From assembly GCA_016839655.1 (NCBI GenBank), contig JAEOTW010000069.1, forward strand, positions 1 to 7,063: 7,063 nt of DNA, in the 5' to 3' direction. The position numbers and the translations under genes are program-made. This DNA is from Promethearchaeota archaeon (lineage in GTDB: Archaea > Asgardarchaeota > Lokiarchaeia > Sigynarchaeales > SOKP01). Below, one piece after another: positions 6,714 through 7,063 of this stretch. How positions within the stretch are numbered: the first letter of the stretch is position 1; each line of letters begins with the position of its first letter. The notes under the pieces are model-generated. The model made no database searches. It was not told the origin of the DNA and worked only from the letters and a program-made list of their open reading frames with translations.

Positions 6714-7063
6714 TTATAATAGAGGAGAGGGTAGATCTTGGATGTGGAGATTCCTTTTTATTAAATACTTTTCTGGTATTGGTAAGTATATCGGACTCCA
6801 ATTTAATAATCCTTTTATGTTAATGTTTTGTTCATTTGCATTCTCGACTCTCCTTATTTCATATTCTAAAGAGTCGTTCTTTTTGGCTGTATTAGCTACT
6901 CTTACTAGACCTTCATTCAGATATTTTAGATCACTGATATCCCTCTGATTAATTGGATCACTATTTAATTTTGCAAAAAGAGGGAAAAACATTTTATGAT
7001 ATCCAGAATGTCCTTTAGGACAGTTATCTAATCCTTTAATATTAGGGATAAGACATCCTTCAT
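6714..7063 (-). CDS. Unrecognised protein, C-terminal 115 residues (start beyond right edge)
   Basis: The reading frame is open from the right edge to a TAA at 6714, that is 115 codons in AT-rich DNA without a stop. I read it as the C-terminal part of a longer gene. An internal ATG at 6992 is possible but would discard the most structured part. The visible N-terminal piece contains a cysteine, then NCPKGHSGYHK (about residues 13-23), giving Cys3, Cys14, His18 and His22, which could bind a metal. The middle is charged and probably helical (about 35-80), and the tail is rich in Pro, Leu and Ile (LPIPEKYLIKRNL). I do not recognise the family. A hydrophobic plus-strand reading frame overlaps it (6742-6948) but looks like a shadow. 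The T-rich tract downstream supports transcription in this direction. Confidence 0.5.
   Translation of the reverse strand, partial: EGCLIPNIKGLDNCPKGHSGYHKMFFPLFAKLNSDPINQRDISDLKYLNEGLVRVANTAKKNDSLEYEIRRVENANEQNINIKGLLNWSPIYLPIPEKYLIKRNLHIQDLPSPLL

Noticed and set aside
6619..6801. Minus-strand reading frame of 60 codons
   Set aside because: It overlaps the tail of the longer right-edge frame, runs through the T-rich tract and has low-complexity composition.
6742..6948. Plus-strand hydrophobic frame of 68 codons resembling a small membrane protein
   Set aside because: Its hydrophobicity follows from T-rich antisense codons opposite the longer minus-strand frame, and it has no ribosome site.

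Overview
The window reads as archaeal DNA of low G+C (about one third by eye). It is dominated by one block of isoprenoid-precursor genes. The gene set is that of the archaeal 'modified' mevalonate route through trans-anhydromevalonate 5-phosphate (described from Aeropyrum pernix): HMG-CoA reductase, the two aconitase-X-type subunits of phosphomevalonate dehydratase, a UbiD-family anhydromevalonate-phosphate decarboxylase, and UbiX, which makes the prenylated FMN that UbiD enzymes need. The HMG-CoA reductase is the class II (bacterial-like) type, as in Archaeoglobales, Thermoplasmatales and some Asgard archaea. An Asgard-like host is my best guess, but there is no ribosomal or marker gene here to prove it.

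Layout, right to left along the minus strand. 6714-7063 is the C-terminal end of an unrecognised protein that enters from the right edge. 5683-6582 is a complete alpha/beta hydrolase with an intact catalytic triad. 5058-5609 is ubiX on the plus strand. It converges on the hydrolase and diverges from the reductase across an AT-rich promoter region. Then comes a minus-strand run: HMG-CoA reductase (3643-4923), 80 bases of spacer, UbiD-family decarboxylase (2258-3562), dehydratase large subunit (1050-2243), dehydratase small subunit (661-1053), and the N-terminal two thirds of a mevalonate-diphosphate-decarboxylase-family protein (1-644) that leaves through the left edge.

How the genes work together: the reductase makes mevalonate. 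A mevalonate kinase, not in this window, would make mevalonate 5-phosphate. The dehydratase pair removes water to give trans-anhydromevalonate 5-phosphate. The UbiD-family enzyme decarboxylates that to isopentenyl phosphate. An isopentenyl phosphate kinase, also not here, would finish IPP. UbiX uses a dimethylallyl (pyro)phosphate derived from the same pathway to build the decarboxylase cofactor, so the pathway feeds its own cofactor.

The surprise is the last gene of the run. A GHMP-fold decarboxylase-family protein, normally the hallmark of the competing mevalonate routes, lies 16 bases after the dehydratase small subunit. Its role beside an apparently complete dehydratase/decarboxylase pair is the main open question. 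No mobile elements, CRISPR arrays, tRNAs or rRNAs were seen.
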